Of a DNA stretch of 5,961 nt, positions 5,833-5,961 are shown in pieces. The stretch comes from an uncultured Mollicutes bacterium (GTDB taxonomy: Bacteria > Bacillota_I > Bacilli_A > Acholeplasmatales > Anaeroplasmataceae), in NCBI GenBank assembly GCA_947174685.1, contig CAMWJY010000058.1, forward strand, positions 1 to 5,961. The letters are read 5' to 3'. How positions within the stretch are numbered: position 1 is the stretch's first letter; each line of letters opens with the position of its first letter. The notes beneath the pieces are model-generated. The model was not told the DNA's origin and searched no databases. It saw nothing but the letters and a program-made list of their open reading frames with translations. Both the position numbers and the translations under genes were made by a program.

Positions 5833-5961
5833 TTACTCCTTATTTCTTATGGCAACCTCTAACTGGTTGAATGGTATTACAATACCATTTTCATCAAAGG
5901 CTTTTTTAATTTCAACTAATAAATAATTTTGAATGGTCCAATAATCCTTATTATTACACCA
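5833..5961 (-). CDS. MscS-family mechanosensitive channel, C-terminal fragment
   Basis: Only the last 42 codons are in the window; the 5' part lies beyond the right edge. The segment DYWTIQNYLLVEIKKAFDEN followed by GIVIPFNQLEV matches the end of the MscS cytoplasmic alpha/beta domain, where members have W-x2-x-DYW, then a helix, then F-x-x-x-G-I-x-IPFPQ. These channels open when membrane tension rises after hypo-osmotic shock and release solutes. The usual second proline of IPFPQ is N here. The protein ends at AIRNKE, soon after this motif, so it lacks a long C-terminal extension. It is followed after 2 nt by the lipoprotein gene, whose ribosome site lies in its last codons. The family call rests on a short but distinctive stretch, so the exact subgroup cannot be given. 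Confidence 0.78.
   Translation of the reverse strand, partial: WCNNKDYWTIQNYLLVEIKKAFDENGIVIPFNQLEVAIRNKE

Overview
The window looks like chromosomal DNA from a low-GC Gram-positive bacterium (Bacillota). The evidence is its strong AT bias, its AGGAGG-type ribosome binding sites, consensus TTGACA/TATAAT-like promoters, T-tailed hairpin terminators, and rplM-rpsI encoding Bacillota-like L13 and S9. TGA is used as a stop (PAP2 and lipoprotein genes), so the code is not the mycoplasma one. I cannot place it below phylum; a Bacilli/Erysipelotrichia or clostridial relative is plausible. I see no mobile element, CRISPR array, tRNA or rRNA.

Layout. 1-1050 (minus): a two-gene unit, a PAP2-family membrane phosphatase followed by a GNAT acetyltransferase that overlaps it by 20 bp and runs off the left edge. 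1051-1268: a divergent control region with a minus-strand promoter whose -35 box lies in a perfect 14-bp palindrome, and a plus-strand promoter with a leader of about 98 nt. That leader holds a possible three-codon ORF and a hairpin that covers the next ribosome binding site. 1269-2819 (plus): an ABC-F ATPase, the only plus-strand gene. 2824-2858: a hairpin terminator usable in both directions, between the convergent ABC-F and rpsI genes. 2891-3743 (minus): the rplM-rpsI ribosomal protein operon, with a near-consensus promoter and a structured leader that resembles an L13 leader. 3847-3918: AT-rich spacer in which I see nothing. 3919-4434 (minus): a terminator, a small zinc-ribbon membrane protein gene and its own promoter. 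4435-5961 (minus): three tightly packed genes, the C-terminus of an MscS-type mechanosensitive channel, a lipoprotein of unknown function (2 bp later) and a four-helix membrane protein of unknown function (11 bp overlap).

How it fits together. Most of the genes around the ribosomal operon concern the envelope: PAP2 phosphatase, MscS channel, lipoprotein and two small membrane proteins. The ABC-F protein should act on the ribosome. It could be a housekeeping translation factor or an antibiotic-protection protein, and its leader is arranged as translational attenuation would require, which favours the second possibility without proving it. I do not see a clear new multi-gene defence or biosynthetic system here. 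The ABC-F leader and the unassigned mscS-linked gene pair are the parts most worth following.
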